DNA of 40,594 bases from positions 1 through 40,594 of the forward strand of contig BJGE01000010.1 of the NCBI GenBank assembly GCA_014190275.1, in the 5' to 3' direction. The position numbers were made by a program, and so were the translations under genes. Origin of the DNA: Actinomycetes bacterium. GTDB taxonomy: Bacteria; Actinomycetota; Actinomycetes; S36-B12. How positions within the stretch are numbered: the first letter of the stretch is position 1; each line of letters begins with the position of its first letter. The notes beneath the pieces are model-generated. The model searched no databases, had not been told where the DNA came from, and worked only from the letters and a program-made list of their open reading frames with translations. Below, piece after piece: positions 39,888 through 40,594 of this stretch.

Positions 39888-40594
39888 TTACTTCGCGTGG
39901 TACCTGAGCGAAATGCTGTACGGCGACCATTGATTGGCCACCCCGGGGGCGGTGCCTGTTACAGCACAGACGCCCTTCTTTTTGATTTTCAATTTAACGT
40001 CACCATTTGACGGGAACTCAAGTGAGCACTTCTTCTTATTCGAGGTGACCTCCCAGGTGATGTTCTGTCCAGCGTTTGTGTCAGCTTCACCGCCCACCTC
40101 TAACTTTAAAGTCCGCCCTTTGTTAACCGGGCCCGAAGCAGGAGGGGTGTACTTAGCCGTTTGGGTTTGCAGACCCACGGTGAATGTCTTTGTTGCAGAT
40201 GCGGTAGCGCACGTTGAATTAGCGATGTAGGTAGCTGTGATTGTGATGGGCCCCAGGGCCGTTGGTGCCCAATTGATTTTTGCCAACGATTTCGCTCCGT
40301 CTATATCTCGCGTGGGGTTGAGTGATGCGGTTCCCAAAACGTTTTTATTTGAATCGGTGAAAGTCACAGTTCCGGCTGGGGAATTATTTCCGCGTGCGTC
40401 TGCAACCGTTGCAACCAACCCTGCTGAGATATTTGGTGACAGAACTGGCGCCGCCGCTAGCGTCATTGTGCTACATACTGTCGAGCCACCACCGGTGATG
40501 TTTACGGAGGCAAGGATTCCACCATTATCATTTGATGCATTCAAGGAGAGGTTTGCGACTCCAGAGTTTTGCGGAGTCCACGAGTGTGATCCTG
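39888..40594 (-). CDS. Secreted Ig-like repeat protein, paralogue B (5' end outside window)
   Basis: About 235 codons, entering from the right edge and ending at 39888. It has the same order as paralogue A: SHSWTPQNSGVANLSLN, then GTVTFTDSNKNVLGTASL (Ig-like domain), GPITITATYI, and the basic C-terminal domain with KKKCSLEFPSNGDVKLKIKKK, ending YSISLRYHAK. Compared with A, the linker before the C-terminal domain is shorter (QTQTAKYTPPASGPVNKG). The two C-terminal domains are almost identical in DNA, pointing to recent duplication or gene conversion. It is probably extracellular; its role, possibly adhesion, is inference. Confidence 0.75.
   Translation of the reverse strand, partial: GSHSWTPQNSGVANLSLNASNDNGGILASVNITGGGSTVCSTMTLAAAPVLSPNISAGLVATVADARGNNSPAGTVTFTDSNKNVLGTASLNPTRDIDGAKSLAKINWAPTALGPITITATYIANSTCATASATKTFTVGLQTQTAKYTPPASGPVNKGRTLKLEVGGEADTNAGQNITWEVTSNKKKCSLEFPSNGDVKLKIKKKGVCAVTGTAPGVANQWSPYSISLRYHAK

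Overview
The window looks like a chromosomal segment of a mid-to-high-GC actinobacterium of the Actinomycetia type. The main evidence is a gene block in the same general order as the M. tuberculosis pdtaS-to-rsgA region: a PdtaS-type sensor kinase, a 71-residue biotinyl protein, a ZAS anti-sigma factor (RsrA/RshA), SigR/SigH, an SRAP protein, aroA and rsgA. A fused FO synthase for coenzyme F420, an actinobacterial HisN and an MPT53/CcdA-like pair fit the same group. Genus cannot be told from the sequence. No rRNA, tRNA, CRISPR array or insertion sequence was seen.

Layout. 1-7.6 kb: 5' part of pdtaS, a divergent ThDP enzyme (IlvG-like), a urease structural operon (fused gamma-beta, then alpha) behind a YtcJ-like amidohydrolase, a GNAT acetyltransferase, a hotdog thioesterase and a biotinyl protein. 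7.6-15.1 kb: sigR-rsrA with a recognisable autoregulatory promoter, SRAP, an FUSC-like membrane protein, a Tat-exported YHYH protein, then aroA-rsgA and hisN. 15.1-24.4 kb: cytochrome P450, FO synthase, two tiny peptide genes, GMC oxidoreductase, DoxX-like protein, enoyl-CoA hydratase, EamA transporter and Pr6Pr membrane protein. 24.4-28.6 kb: MDR reductase, a third tiny peptide gene, alpha/beta hydrolase, two small membrane proteins and an aquaporin. 28.6-36.1 kb: a cell-surface island with an oxidase remnant, a 2OG-Fe(II) oxygenase, two sulfotransferases, a GT2/CDP-glycerol glycerophosphotransferase fusion and a sulfatase. 36.2-40.6 kb: a fourth tiny peptide gene, a DsbE/MPT53-CcdA thiol-redox pair, a truncated ABC substrate-binding gene, and two tandem secreted Ig-like proteins, one interrupted by a stop codon.

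The most unusual feature is a dispersed family of four 53-59-residue peptides at about 19.0, 19.25, 25.75 and 36.2 kb. They share a conserved N-terminal part, a variable glycine/proline/serine-rich C-terminal part and a terminal Cys-Phe motif. Three loci carry the same -35/-10 promoter with exactly 17 bp spacing, and two share a related 3' hairpin. They look like copies of one expression cassette, and precursor-like (RiPP-style) organisation is the leading hypothesis, although no dedicated modification enzyme sits beside all copies. Other points are an 18-bp tandem duplication that places an in-frame TGA in a secreted protein, a lipoprotein thioredoxin without a canonical start codon, and a divergent urease lacking the active-site flap cysteine.
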